A DNA stretch of 64,000 bases from Dendronephthya gigantea (Eukaryota; Cnidaria; Anthozoa; Malacalcyonacea; Nephtheidae): positions 2,410,001 through 2,474,000 of the forward strand of contig NW_021163019.1 in assembly GCF_004324835.1 (NCBI RefSeq), in the 5' to 3' direction. Under the pieces are notes generated by a model. That model was not told the DNA's origin. It saw only the letters and a program-made list of their open reading frames with translations, and made no database searches. This document shows positions 51,901-63,500 of the stretch, piece by piece. Numbering within the stretch: the stretch's first letter is position 1; the number at the start of each line of letters is the position of its first letter. A program made the translations under genes and the position numbers.

Positions 51901-54775
51901 ATTGTCAGTGCACTGGGGAAACTACACAGCTTGTTTATGTAAACAGCTTAATGATTGATATACAAATATAAGTAGAAAATGAATTGATCGGTTGAATAGA
52001 ACGGAATACGACAAACATATAATCAAGAAAAATGAGAGAGTACTGTTAATTAATATACACGCCCGACTATGGGGGCGGTGGAACAGCCGAGCAGTTTGGG
52101 GCAAAATTCAAGGTAAACTTTACGAGTTATGTATGTGTAAAAATAGTCTGTGCAAAATTGGACGCTTCATGCATATGTTGGAACTTTAAAACACAGTATA
52201 AACATGCATGGTTATTATATAATCCAGCTTCCTCCCTATATGAAAACTCCATACCAAAGTGATGATCATAAAGTTGGCTTGTTCAAGAAATTTAGTGTAT
52301 ATTGTACGGCCTACGGATCGAATGAGTCGCAATTATGTCTTTTTATACAAAGCCGGACAGATGATACAAAGCCGGACAGATATGAGAGGTTTGCCTGAAT
52401 GGAACTGACGGGTTACACCGCAGTCATAGATAAAATCTAAAACCATAAATAAATATGCTGAGCTTATCATCCGCATAAACTGTCTTCGTCTCGTTCGTCT
52501 CACTAAAAAAGCATACTAGCTCGTACGAGAAGGACAAAGGTGCACAAGTTTTTCTTGAAGAATGCAAGACCAGGAATTGCGTGTAATCTCTTTCAAGCTT
52601 ATACAAAAACATACATGCGGTATTAGGAAAACGATTATTTGGACGCCAGTTGTCAGCAAAGTTCCTGGCCCTGAACCAACTTGGCGTTCACTGGCCATTG
52701 TAGGTTTGTGACCTGGCGCTGATTCGATACAAGTTTTACAGATTTTTACAAAGCTCAATTTTTTTAACACTTTGTGGGTTCGTGGTCTGCACTCTACAGT
52801 TCGTAGGATCAAACATTAGCAGCGTTATCTAATAATCTCTATATGTTTGTTGATCTGATAGGTCGGGTGCCTCGGCTCAGTTTTATCTTTGTCGCCGGTA
52901 TACGGAAGCATATAGCACTCGAATAAAACCATAAAGTCGAATTGCCTCTTGTGCTATGCGACCAGCCAAATAAGAGCTTCGTACCACTATACTCCAGTGA
53001 TCCTCTGCGCGCTCAGCATCCTACAAAATGGCGTGCGCGCGCAGGTTTTCATAGGCAGGTCATACTGTCATAGCACATAACTCCTCTTGATCCATCGCAT
53101 TTCGTCGTCATTCTTCGTGACTGCGATTTTCATACGTCAGATTACGTCGAATTATGACATGCGCCAAGTGCAAGTCGGTTTTTTGCTGTCACACGAAGCA
53201 GCATTTTGCTCTTGTTCCTTGCCTTGAATTGTAACCATCTGGAAGACTGGAACAAATTTCGCATTGACAAAACGAGATGAACAAATTTTGCGTGGAAAAA
53301 TTGCCAGGCGGCCTTTAATTAAGTGGTTTAGTTTGGATGAAATTTGAATATGCAGATATGCGAATTCTTTCCTAAAAGTCTAGAAACTAAAGTCGAAAAC
53401 ACACCTGCGCCTATATCGTTGTCATATGATACACTCTTTTCATAAATATCTAATGCATTCTAATTGGTTTGTCATGTGTTTTTATTCCGCTCTGTGACAA
53501 GAGACTTACAACAAATTTGGTGTTACTTAATGAATTTCGAATGCAACGATTTATGGCGTGCCAAAGTCAGTGTTGATTCCAGCAATTGGGCACTTTCAAC
53601 TTTGCCTTTGGTTCACGGAGCATAAGACGGTTCTAAAGTAAACATATATTCCCCAAATCACTTATCTTAATTAAGCAGCACTTTGATTCTTCTTTATAAT
53701 ATGGGAACAAAAATATGGGAACTATTTTGTACAACTGCCTCAAAAAATGTGAAATTCATTGAAGCTGCCAGCCTTGAAGCTGCCAGCAAATATTATCAAG
53801 AATGTGACGTTGTGTTAATAATGGCATATTCAAAGACGATAATAACGCATTACAGCTTATCATGGTTTGTTTAGGTCAGTTAGGTTTGTTGGGACTAAAC
53901 GAAAGTCGAACAAAAAGAATTGACGACGAGCCATTTGGCAAAAGATTTATTGCTTTCTACTTTGCTTGTTTGCTTGTTTAGTAATCCACAGCAAAACAGA
54001 TCGCATCGTGTGAGAACAGCTCAATCGGGAGACGACTCACTACCCGTCTGTTCCACTAATTGTTTTCCCCAAAGGGAAGTTTTTGAACTTTAATTAAATA
54101 ATAGGAAAAGGATTTGAACAATATTTAGATTCACGAGAAACAAATATATCGCAAACGTTCCAGCGATAAGACAGATTGACAACTTCTCACGGTACAGATG
54201 TAGTCGTTATAGAAGCAAGAAATCAGTTAAAAATAGCTGATAATCTTGCTTGCTTGATAAAAACATCAGATGTGCAATTTATATTGCTCTGTCAGACCCT
54301 GCCACGAGTATCTTTCCTGTTGTATGAATGTATCGGATCCTGTAATAGTTGACTGCTCACCATTCCTCTTGAAATGGGACTCGATTGGAGTGCTTAACCC
54401 CCCCCCCTGATAACGTCATTATTTTCCGGCAATGCATGGGATAGTAGTACCGCTTTCTCGAACCACGAGGAATGCCCCACGAGAACGAATCTATCCCTGA
54501 ATAGCACAACGTGTACCTGAAGAAGACCACATGTGTGGTAATCTATTTCATAGGTATAGTTCGAGATTCTTCAGCTTCCAACGGGGGTGGCGGGGACTGC
54601 TGAAAAAATAATATAGAAAAATCAGATAGAAGTTAAGACCAGACAGAACTATCTAGAGGAAGTAAAGTCCATCCCACAGAAATTGAATCAACGTCACTTT
54701 GACCTTCAGAAGTACTTTTCCTACTAAGATAAGGAGGGAGTTGCTTGTGAGAGCATATCTCTCATGTAATAATTT

Positions 54776-55024
54776 ACTTGGCACCGCTTGTATCAAGCCC
54801 GTTTAGCCTAAACGGTGGATAAGTGAAAATTAAATAACACTCTTACGTCTCTCTTGAATGAGTCAACTTGAATATTATGCACTAAATATGTAGTTGTAAA
54901 CAGTATCTTTGTATTAGGGTTAATGACATTTTGTTTGCTTGTTGGATAAAACGATAGACTTGCTTTCAGTTTTGAACTTAACCACCGTTTAAGCTGAAAA
55001 ACGGGCTTGATACAACCGACCCCT
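54776..55024. mobile_element. MITE family A, intergenic copy
   Basis: Inverted ends GCTTGTATCAAGCCCGTTTA, GCCTAAACGGTGGATAAG on the left and TAACCACCGTTTAAGCTGAA, AAACGGGCTTGATACAACCG on the right. Same family as at 30057-30295, about 250 bp, non-coding. Confidence 0.75.
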
Positions 55025-55888
55025 GTAGCTGAAAAAGCATAGTTTAGAACTGCCCAAGCTGTCTGTGAGCATGTGAATTTACCAGTAGAGCAAGTAGGCC
55101 GAAGTAGCAGATGTTTCACGCCCACAAATTTGGATTCTACCGATTTCTACGTGCAAATTGACGCTTGGGTACGTGACTATAGGTTGTATCAAGACGCATA
55201 GATGCATATAGGGAGGCTATGAAGTTTCTGTTGGAAAAGTCCACCTTCAGTGAAAACAAACAAATGAATCATAGGTTTTTCTCGAAGATTTTTTGGCTAA
55301 TATACTTGCTCGTCTGAAGCTAGGGCGAACAGCTTTTTTATGGAAATTCTCATCACAAACCTATAAACGTTACCTGTTACCAGTTTAAGAATTACCAGTC
55401 CTTCGAGTCCTTGAAGCTTCCTTGTTCCATCTATACACACGAGTAAATCTCGCTACCGTTTACTAGTAAAAGCTATTTTTGCAGAATGGTTCTTCAACCA
55501 AGCCCGTCGCTACTACACACAATTTACCGATACTATTCTATATTCTACATAAAAATGTATGCAAATAAATCGCACCCGAATTGTAGGAAGAGATTATACC
55601 GTAAAAAAGCTTGAATTGATTAAATTTTATCGACAAAGTCGAAGTGTTTTTTAAAGATATTTATCTCTCGCCGAATGATATAAATTCAATGTATTTTTAA
55701 TTTTGTTATTAAATTCGCATGCTCGTTTGCTCAGAGAGCAACTTGGTGTATGGGCATAGAAATAAAGGGGAAGAAGAGGGGTGCTTCGCCCGGCGGAGTA
55801 ACATGTGAACGAATCATTTGCAAAAACATAGCCTATTTTTTAAATTTTTTGCAGCTCTGATTCCTGGCAAAAGAGCACAACGTCAGCA

Positions 55889-56788
55889 ATGGCAACGGCC
55901 AGAAATGTGAACCATTCTATCGTTGCTTCAAACAGCACGTTTTCGTGCGCATTTGACGCTCCGAACGTCTTGTTAATTACGATCGGATCCGCAGCAGCTT
56001 TGATGAACGGACTGCTGTTGTTAGTTTTATACAACGAACGAAAAAAGTTCTTTCGTACAAGAGTCTCGTATCTCGTGGCAAATCTGGCCGTCGCCGATTG
56101 CTTCACGGGCCTGATGCTAGTCGCTGTAATGGTATGCAACCTGGCTCAAAAGCCACGGGCATTACGAGGTTACGAGTTTTTGTTTCTTTGCGCGAGCATC
56201 CAAGTGTCATTCTTCACTCTGATCTTGATGTCCCTGGATCGTCTCATCGTCGCCGTTATGCCGATGACCTGGTCGCGTTTTCTCACGACACGAAACACGA
56301 TCATCGGCATTGTGCTCGCGTGGACGCTGGGAATCTTTGAAAGCGTTATGAACAAGTACGAAATCACAGATCGACGTTTTGTTTTGTTTCTCATTCTAGA
56401 GATCGCGGCTGTGATGTTCATCCTTATTCACGTCGTGATATTTCTAGTCCTACGTCGACAGCGAAGGAATTTTTCACAGTCGGGAAGTTCCGCTGAGCTC
56501 TCGACCATCATGGACCTCTCGCTGCAAGCGTGTCATGCGCAAATCACCTCGGTAGTGCTAACGCTAATGATGGTGTTGGTTATAACGTACACGCCTTATA
56601 TTGTGTACTCGAATATCTTGTTAGCACGAGATGGGACGAGCATGCGCATTAGGATATACGAAACGGGGTTTCGTTACACCCAGGCTTTCTCCTATCTCAA
56701 TTACGCTGCAAATCCAATCGTGTACGCCTGGAGACTAAGGGTGTACAGGAAAGCACTTTGTTCGCTCATATTAAAGATGACTATCTAA
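55889..56788 (+). CDS. Intronless class A (rhodopsin-like) GPCR, orphan
   Basis: 299 residues in one exon with seven predicted helices: TM1 26-48 with N40 (position 1.50), TM2 59-82 with LAVAD (D70, 2.50), TM3 97-119, TM4 136-152, TM5 164-188, TM6 217-241 with P236, TM7 262-281 ending NPIVY (275-279). Two N-glycosylation sequons sit in the short N-terminus (NHS, NST). DRY is replaced by LDRL (116-119) and CWxP by TYTP (233-236). There is no cysteine at 3.25 and ECL2 is very short and cysteine-free, so the usual disulphide is missing, as in melanocortin/cannabinoid/lysolipid-type receptors. No Asp at 3.32 argues against an amine receptor. Ligand unknown. Short intronless GPCRs of this sort are abundant in cnidarians. 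Confidence 0.9.
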   Translation: MATARNVNHSIVASNSTFSCAFDAPNVLLITIGSAAALMNGLLLLVLYNERKKFFRTRVSYLVANLAVADCFTGLMLVAVMVCNLAQKPRALRGYEFLFLCASIQVSFFTLILMSLDRLIVAVMPMTWSRFLTTRNTIIGIVLAWTLGIFESVMNKYEITDRRFVLFLILEIAAVMFILIHVVIFLVLRRQRRNFSQSGSSAELSTIMDLSLQACHAQITSVVLTLMMVLVITYTPYIVYSNILLARDGTSMRIRIYETGFRYTQAFSYLNYAANPIVYAWRLRVYRKALCSLILKMTI

Positions 56789-57633
56789 AGATCTGACAAC
56801 TTCAACTGTTTTAACAGCTTTCTTTTTTATCGAAGGAGCCTAAAGACCCGCAAGCTTTTGGTCTTCATTTGCTCACATGAGCCTCTGCAGAAGAAACGCT
56901 GAATCTGTACATGGTATTGCATTCCGTTGCAAGCCTTTTGTGACACTTTCCCAAATGAAAGTGTTTTGTCTTTTTCCAATGGCGTAGCCAGGCTTACGAT
57001 TTAGCCCCGCTATACAAATTTTGAGTTATTTTATAAGGATTTAATTCATTGTTTTTAAGTCAACGAGCACCAAAATATTAGCATAGTATGACTAAATTGT
57101 CAGCCTGATCACGCCACTGTTTTTTCGTCAAATTGATTGAGCACAAGGTACATTTTTGGTAACCTATTTATACAGTGGACTGTTTTTGTACGTGCGAGAG
57201 CACAATTGATAGTATTTGTACGAAAATATATTGGATACAATGCTCTCGGTGATCTTCACCTCAATGGATCCCTTGAAGATTAAGTAAAACATGATTTGTC
57301 ATAATTTTCTAGATAAAGGCAGTTCACACTCGCAATTATCGCTGGGATTTTCTTCATTTGAGTGATGCAATCGAGTGAATAGTTATAAATGTCCTGTGAA
57401 TGAGAACCCTTATTTTAAAATCTGTAACTTATACACTCGATCACATCAATCAAAAGAAGAAAATCGCAACAAGTCGTCGGCATAATTCAGCATTTGTTGC
57501 ACCACAACGAGACCCTCACATGAAAACAGCTTCGTTATTTCCCCAATTATAAAACCACTAAAATACATCTCATTTGCGACCTACAGTTAATTAGAAGTCT
57601 GCTCAGTAATCTCCTATGAATATCAGTCAGTAA
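56789..57633. other. Convergent intergenic region
   Basis: Lies between the 3' ends of the GPCR and the SMYD4-like gene. It carries a family B MITE at 57325-57490 and no coding signal. Confidence 0.6.
57325..57490. mobile_element. MITE family B, intergenic copy
   Basis: Inverted ends: CGCTGGGATTTTCTTCATTT, GAGTGATGCAATCGAGTG on the left and CACTCGATCACATCAATCAA, AAGAAGAAAATCGCAAC on the right, around an AT-rich core. Non-coding. Confidence 0.65.
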
Positions 57634-59628
57634 CTATCTTCGAACAACGTGCCTATTGCTTTGAAGGACATTGTAGCATTGTATGATTCCTTGCTGGCAC
57701 GAGTTTATATCCTGCCAGGGTCGGCTGACGCAATGATCCAGTCGGTCGATGCAAGCAATCAGCTGTGGCAGAGCTGTTTTATCGTCTCCTTCGACCATTT
57801 TATCGATGCCGACTTTCAGACATGCCCCGGCATCGTAGACCTCACTGAACCTCGCTTGAACGTTCATCTCTTCTTTACAAAACTGACACTGATACAAGGT
57901 CTGAGCATTTGAAGGAACGCGTTGATGACAGCGCCGGCATTTCAGAATCGGTACTCTCGACTCCAGATCGGCGTACAGCGGCCAGCCTTCGCGACACGCC
58001 GGACACGAGCATGAGAAGTAGTACTGCTTCTTCAGCTCCGCCTGACGCTCCGACAACGGCGTGACGGCCGACACGTAACCGTAGTTGTCTAATACCTCAT
58101 CTCCCTTGGGGATGGTCTGAATCGATCGCATCACGCACGTGTCTCCGTAGAAATTGCGCGTGACGCACGGATCACAGCAGTGGTTGAAGAGACTGAACGT
58201 TGCATAAATTGCGGCTGCGATTTCGATCGTGTGCGAGTTCACGAGGTCCTTGTCGATCTGCAAGAATTCCGATATCTCGTGCGCGTTGCAGGGCAGCACC
58301 TGAAGCATGCGCAGTATGTGGCTGCCGACGCATATGACGTCCGTCGATTCCTCTCGCGAAGTGCGCTGACCGAAATAGCCGGTGGCGTCAAGGCACTTCA
58401 CTAACAGAACCGACATGATGGCCCGGCGAAACAAGTCGCTAGTCGACCTGTCTTTGGTGTGTGCAACAAGATGGTAAATCTCGAAGTATGTATTACGATA
58501 GGTACTGTTGGAAGGGGAGCCGTCTTCTAAAGTCGGTTCCTCGGGACACTTCTCCGAGTCGAATCCCTTCAGCGTCGGCCATGTTGTTTTGGTCATAACC
58601 CGTAACGCAAGTAATCCGAATTTTCCGACGTCGCAAGCGGCGAGGAAGTCTTGATACTTGCACTCGAACTTGTGGTAAGCCCACGCGAGGCTCTCGCATG
58701 ATTCGTCACAGAAGCCTACTCTTGCGCATTGTCGACAGGAGTACGGTGCGAGGATACGTTTCAAGCAGTGTAGACAATGAGTTGGGTAGTTCTCGGGAAG
58801 TAACACCGACGCATATGGCTTCTCGACGGCTACAACATCTCCTACTTGTACATCTTCAACGGCTTTAATGTGGCGGCCTTTCTCGTTATCATAGGTCACA
58901 TCAACTTTAGCCGAAAGGCAAGGAAACACAGCATTTCCACCGTTTGTCAAACCGGGTGTGCGATACTTCGCCGTGGCTGCGATAAGCTTTGAATTGTTAT
59001 CGTTTTGTTTTAACACCTCTTTCGTTCGCTTTATCCACGAGTCCAAGTTTCGTCTAAGAGTATTTGCTTTCTCAGGCGTGAGGTTGGACAGCGCGAGTAG
59101 TTCTTTGGCTTTTTTGAAGCTCTCCAAAGCGTGAGTTTGCGTGGATAAGAAAAAGTGGCATTTTCCTTGTCGTTCGTAAAGTTTGTACCTCAAAACTTCA
59201 GGATATCCATAGCTAAATGATAACTCGATATCCATCAAGCATTCGTTGTATTTCTTCATGTGAATGAGGACGGCAGAACGGTTTGCAACAGCCATTGAGA
59301 ATTCCGGCTCAACGGTGGACATTATGGCGTACTTGACGCTTTCGTTGTAAAGGTTCAGAGCTTCGGTGAATTTCTTGCACTGGAATTCCTTGTTACCTTC
59401 CGTTCGCGCTAGAATGGACTTCGCCGCCGATTTTTCTAGGAAGATTTCTCGTACATCGAGGGTTTCCTGGACACAGTCGAGTTTCCACGTGAACGAAACG
59501 CGTTCGTGGTTTGAACGAAGTTCCGAGAATTCCTCCGAGATTCGTAGAAGATTTCCGCTCTCCTTCAACTTTCTGTATATAAGCTCATACCATCTGTCCA
59601 TCAGGCGCTCGGATTTCTTGATGGACAT
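57634..59628 (-). CDS. SMYD4: SMYD4-like TPR/MYND/SET protein
   Basis: 664 residues in a single exon from the ATG at 59628 (the open frame extends three codons upstream without another ATG). A TPR-like helical region spans about residues 77-185 (EGNKEFQCKKFTEALNLYNES, then ANRSAVLIHMKKY). The SET domain starts near 246 and is interrupted by a MYND zinc finger at about 285-323 (CLHC, CRQC, CDESC, HKFEC). It resumes to the cofactor-site motif NHCCDPC (482-488; usual NHSCxPN) and GDEVLDNYG (509-517), then the post-SET cysteines CSCPAC. This order is that of SMYD4. The family are protein lysine methyltransferases or chaperone-linked factors acting in cytosol and nucleus. It is shorter than human SMYD4 (about 800 residues), mainly at the C-terminus. 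Head-to-head with the FYVE gene. Confidence 0.88.
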   Translation of the reverse strand: MSIKKSERLMDRWYELIYRKLKESGNLLRISEEFSELRSNHERVSFTWKLDCVQETLDVREIFLEKSAAKSILARTEGNKEFQCKKFTEALNLYNESVKYAIMSTVEPEFSMAVANRSAVLIHMKKYNECLMDIELSFSYGYPEVLRYKLYERQGKCHFFLSTQTHALESFKKAKELLALSNLTPEKANTLRRNLDSWIKRTKEVLKQNDNNSKLIAATAKYRTPGLTNGGNAVFPCLSAKVDVTYDNEKGRHIKAVEDVQVGDVVAVEKPYASVLLPENYPTHCLHCLKRILAPYSCRQCARVGFCDESCESLAWAYHKFECKYQDFLAACDVGKFGLLALRVMTKTTWPTLKGFDSEKCPEEPTLEDGSPSNSTYRNTYFEIYHLVAHTKDRSTSDLFRRAIMSVLLVKCLDATGYFGQRTSREESTDVICVGSHILRMLQVLPCNAHEISEFLQIDKDLVNSHTIEIAAAIYATFSLFNHCCDPCVTRNFYGDTCVMRSIQTIPKGDEVLDNYGYVSAVTPLSERQAELKKQYYFSCSCPACREGWPLYADLESRVPILKCRRCHQRVPSNAQTLYQCQFCKEEMNVQARFSEVYDAGACLKVGIDKMVEGDDKTALPQLIACIDRLDHCVSRPWQDINSCQQGIIQCYNVLQSNRHVVRR

Positions 59629-60559
59629 TTTCAGCAAATGATAACTGCAAGTCTACAAAGGAGTGTCCATTTCAAATTAAATTGTGGTAAATAATGATAT
59701 GGTTTACACCTGCGTGTATCTGGGCATGGTTTTAATCTGGGTCTCCCTCAAACTCCTGGCTACCAGGGGGCTATAGTTCAGTAATCAGTATAAACCTGAT
59801 ATTAGCACTGGCTGTTGTGTGGTGATCCACTAGCTATCCAAAAAATACCAATCACCAGAACTCTACAGATTATTATGGTGAAATGTACATACATAATACT
59901 ATATCACACTAACGTCCCTAGCATAATCCACTGAAACTCTAATATATCATAAAACATACCTCAAATCGTTGGAATCAGCAGTTAAACGTCTTGATTTATT
60001 TCATTTAGCATCGATTTCGACATCAGTGACTTCGTACGCATGGGCACATCACCCATCTGTCTTTCAAATAGACATTATTCAGATATTTCGGACTCTTTCG
60101 ACCAAATAAACTACACTATCTCACACTAGAATGTACGAAACAAACAAATTGTAGACAATACAAATGAAACTGTTGGAAATTAAGGACATTTTAGGACATT
60201 CTTTACCCACAAATATGTATTTGTTATTGATGAAATTAAATGGCCAATACTTCTGTGCCTGCGATCTATGAAATCCGCTGAAGGAAGTTGAAACGAGGAA
60301 ATCATGCTGAGTTGAAAGATGATAAATTTTAATTTTTTTTTTTTTGTCTTTTGGTACCTTTCTTTGCCGGTAATAAAATACCTAAGGGCTACTTTCACTC
60401 TTCACAAAGATGATATGCACAATATCCAAGCCATTTTCCAATCAATTTACACTATTTGTTGTCAAAATTAAGGAATTTTTATAACGTGTGCCAAGGAATG
60501 TTAGATTCTTTCACGCTGATCTCTACAGAAAACCTGAATGCTCAGAATTTCTCCCGACA
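59629..60559. promoter_or_regulatory. Shared upstream region of two divergent genes
   Basis: 930 bp separate the start codons of the SMYD4-like gene (minus) and the FYVE gene (plus), so both promoters and 5' UTRs lie here. The plus gene's ATG sits in ACAATGGCCGC, a good initiation context. I saw no clear TATA box. A T-rich run lies at about 60333-60346. Confidence 0.5.
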
Positions 60560-63500
60560 ATGGCCGCACACGGAAGCGAAGGGACCGACGTTGTAGTTAG
60601 AATCGGGGACATAAAAATCACCCCGCCCTTGACAGAGGGTGCGTCGAACGTCTTCTCACCCACGCCATTCATACTGACCCGAACAAGGTAAGTTTGAAAA
60701 AAAAATGACCTGGTTCATGTATTATAATTGTTTGTTTACAAGGTTTATAGAAGGAAGGGCAATATAGGCGCACTGCCAATAATTGTCTTCTATTGTCTTT
60801 AGTTTAGGTTCCTCTATGTTAAGAAAAACAGTTTTCTAAGCTGCTCATTTTTAGATACAAACCTAACTTTGATTGCTGCATGCTTGTGCGATCTTTCCGC
60901 ATACAAAAACGAACGGAATAAACATATAGTGTAGTAGTATTCTTGACCTTAACCATAACCTTACAACCATCCAACTTGTAGTATAATCTCAACCATAAAT
61001 ATGTCAATATAATATGTCTGTACTCACAACAGATGGGTGCCTGATTCCGAAGCCACTTTCTGCGGTATTTGTCATGAAAAATTCACACAAGTTCGAAGAC
61101 GGCATCACTGTCGTGTCTGTGGCAAGGTGTTGTGTGCAAAGTGCTGTTTTGAAAAGGTATGGCAACATATTTCTGATTTAAGCATTGTGATTGTAAATAT
61201 CTTGTATGATTGACTTACTATGTACTTCACACTTGTAGATCATATTGCCCCAGTATGGTGAAGAGGAGCCAACCAGAGTTTGCAATGCTTGTTTCCCGAT
61301 AAGCAATATGATTGCTAAGGCCAGATCAATACAGATGGTATGTTCCATACTTTTTACCATACATATACCATCAACCAACCATGTTTGACATGACCATTGC
61401 ACTGTTCATGGTGCCATTAACGTTATACTATATCACACCCTGTTGTATTGTTTGAAAATAAGACAAATGTAATTTCCAATATAATCTATGGTGGTCCCAC
61501 TGAAATCTTCAGACTCCAAGGTTGGAATCTGCCAAGAGTTTGGCTGAAGCAACTGGTCAGCAAGATCAACTTAAGCAGGTAAAACATTGACTCAAACTAG
61601 TAATATTTCAGAATGAAGAAGAGGTAGTCTTGCTAATTTTGTCAATCCTGGTATATATAGCCTACAGGTGGTTGCTGGTAGGTCTTTGGGAACAATTCTG
61701 GGGTTATTCCCTTTGTAGGTTGTTGAGTCAGGCGGTGTCCAAGCCATCATACATTTGGCACAGACTAACATCACAGACGTTAAGGAAGCTGTCGCTGAAG
61801 GACTAAACAACTTAGCCTTACATCCCCCTCTACACCCGATGATTGTTCAGTGTGGGGGAATTAAAGCTATTTGCAGGTACAAAAAGATACGAAAAATTCT
61901 CACATAAACTGTGTTTGCAAGTTGCAATGTTTCTGTTGCAAGCATGTCAAGTTGCCAACAGGCTGTTTCAATGCTCAAATAACAAACACCTTCAAACTGC
62001 CAATGCCATTATACGTGCCCCAAAATGCGTTTTCCACGACCACCTTCTATTTTCCTTCTTAGTATTTTATCCTCAAATTCAGACAGTCAGTCGCTGGCGG
62101 TAATAAAAGCACTTAGCACGCTTAAACTTCTCTCAAAATCCGAGAAATTGAGGATACTCGGTAGGGTATTCTGATGTGGACCTTCATTCATTGTATGCAG
62201 GCTTGCTTGAAGTTAAATTTGACGATTTTAACCTCTCTGTAGTGGTCGCTGAAGGTGCTTTAACACCGTTGATGGCCCTGTGTATGTCGTCTGATAGTAC
62301 AATCACAATTCTCTCTCTTACAACCTTGGGAATCGTACTTGAAAGTCCAGTAAATGTCGCTTCATTCACAGAGGTCAGTTACTGATCTATGTTCTACTGC
62401 TACTATATCAAACAAGTGGTTATCATGATTCATGAATATAAAACTTGCTCGAAAAAAGTTGTGGTGTCCGTTTAAAACGGCTCTGTCTTTGCTATTTAAA
62501 ACGGCCTGGTCCTGAGCTGAGGCCGTATTGACTGTAGTAAAGGAATGTATACTACAGTATGAAGAATATTAACTTAATTTGAAAATTTTCTTTTATACAG
62601 AACTTCAAAAACGGTCTGCAAACGCTTCTAAGATTGACGAAACAAAATGATGAGAAGGTACGCTAAATTCGATTTTACTAGGCCATTTCATGCCATCTCA
62701 TTTTTTAGATAAGAAATGCATCTCGTTTTTGATGCAGTGCAGTAATTGTGTAGTTCAGTTTACCCATAGATGGTTTACCGTAGGCTGACATGCACGTGCA
62801 AGGCTACTCTGATGTTTACACATAATGTACACGAGAAACTCGTGTATTGAAATTGTCTGTGACAGCAGAAAATGTGGAAAGAAATGAATTTGTGTTTTTA
62901 AACAGATACAAGAAGTGGCATTTCGTGTCCTGGCTTTGCTTGCTTGTGGTACAAGCGATCAACGCAGACGACTTGTTGAGGTATGAGATTTTTGAAGTGG
63001 TTATTTCACTGTACGGGTTTACAAGTGGACGAAATTGTTGAAAAGATATTCTCCTTTTTATAGGAAGACAACTATGGTGGAAAATGCATTCAGAATACGT
63101 TGAAAAGAAGACCTAAGAACCTTGAGGTAAATATGTTCTTTCGTGTTCTTTCTTTGGTCAAAGGATCAGACCTATCAATGATGCAAGATTGCCATGCAAA
63201 TTTCAGCTTAAAACTCTACGTTCAGTGAGGTTTAAGTAGATTGTAAGAAATGACAATGTTTCCAAATTCAAAGGTGTACACGAATGGAGCGTGCTTGATT
63301 GCAAACTTGGCGGTTTGTGCCGATATTCAGGTATGTAATTTATTTCACTCTTTTATCACAATCGATATCATTGTCAAGTGATATTTTCCAATCTTTCAAC
63401 AGTCATCTTTGATGGATTGCGTCGATTTGGTTTGCAATTTAATAAGTTCCCACTCTGAGAATCCCAACATCCAGGTATGGTTTGTGTGTTGTGCGATTTC

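Larger units (their letters stand above)
47701..55888. other. Long intergenic region, no gene recognised
   Basis: About 8 kb between the divergent LRP start and the GPCR. Frames of 60-100 codons occur on both strands but none shows a domain, signal peptide or splice-consistent neighbour. A short CT-rich tract lies at about 48893-48975, a 17-bp duplication (ACAAAGCCGGACAGAT) at about 52348-52383, and one MITE at 54776-55024. CG-containing stretches near 51100-51330 and 53000-53160 could be regulatory, but I cannot assign them. Confidence 0.5.

Noticed and set aside
47488-55888. Hidden gene in the 8-kb gap
   Set aside because: I looked on both strands for long frames, signal peptides, domain motifs and phase-matched exon pairs and found none I could defend.
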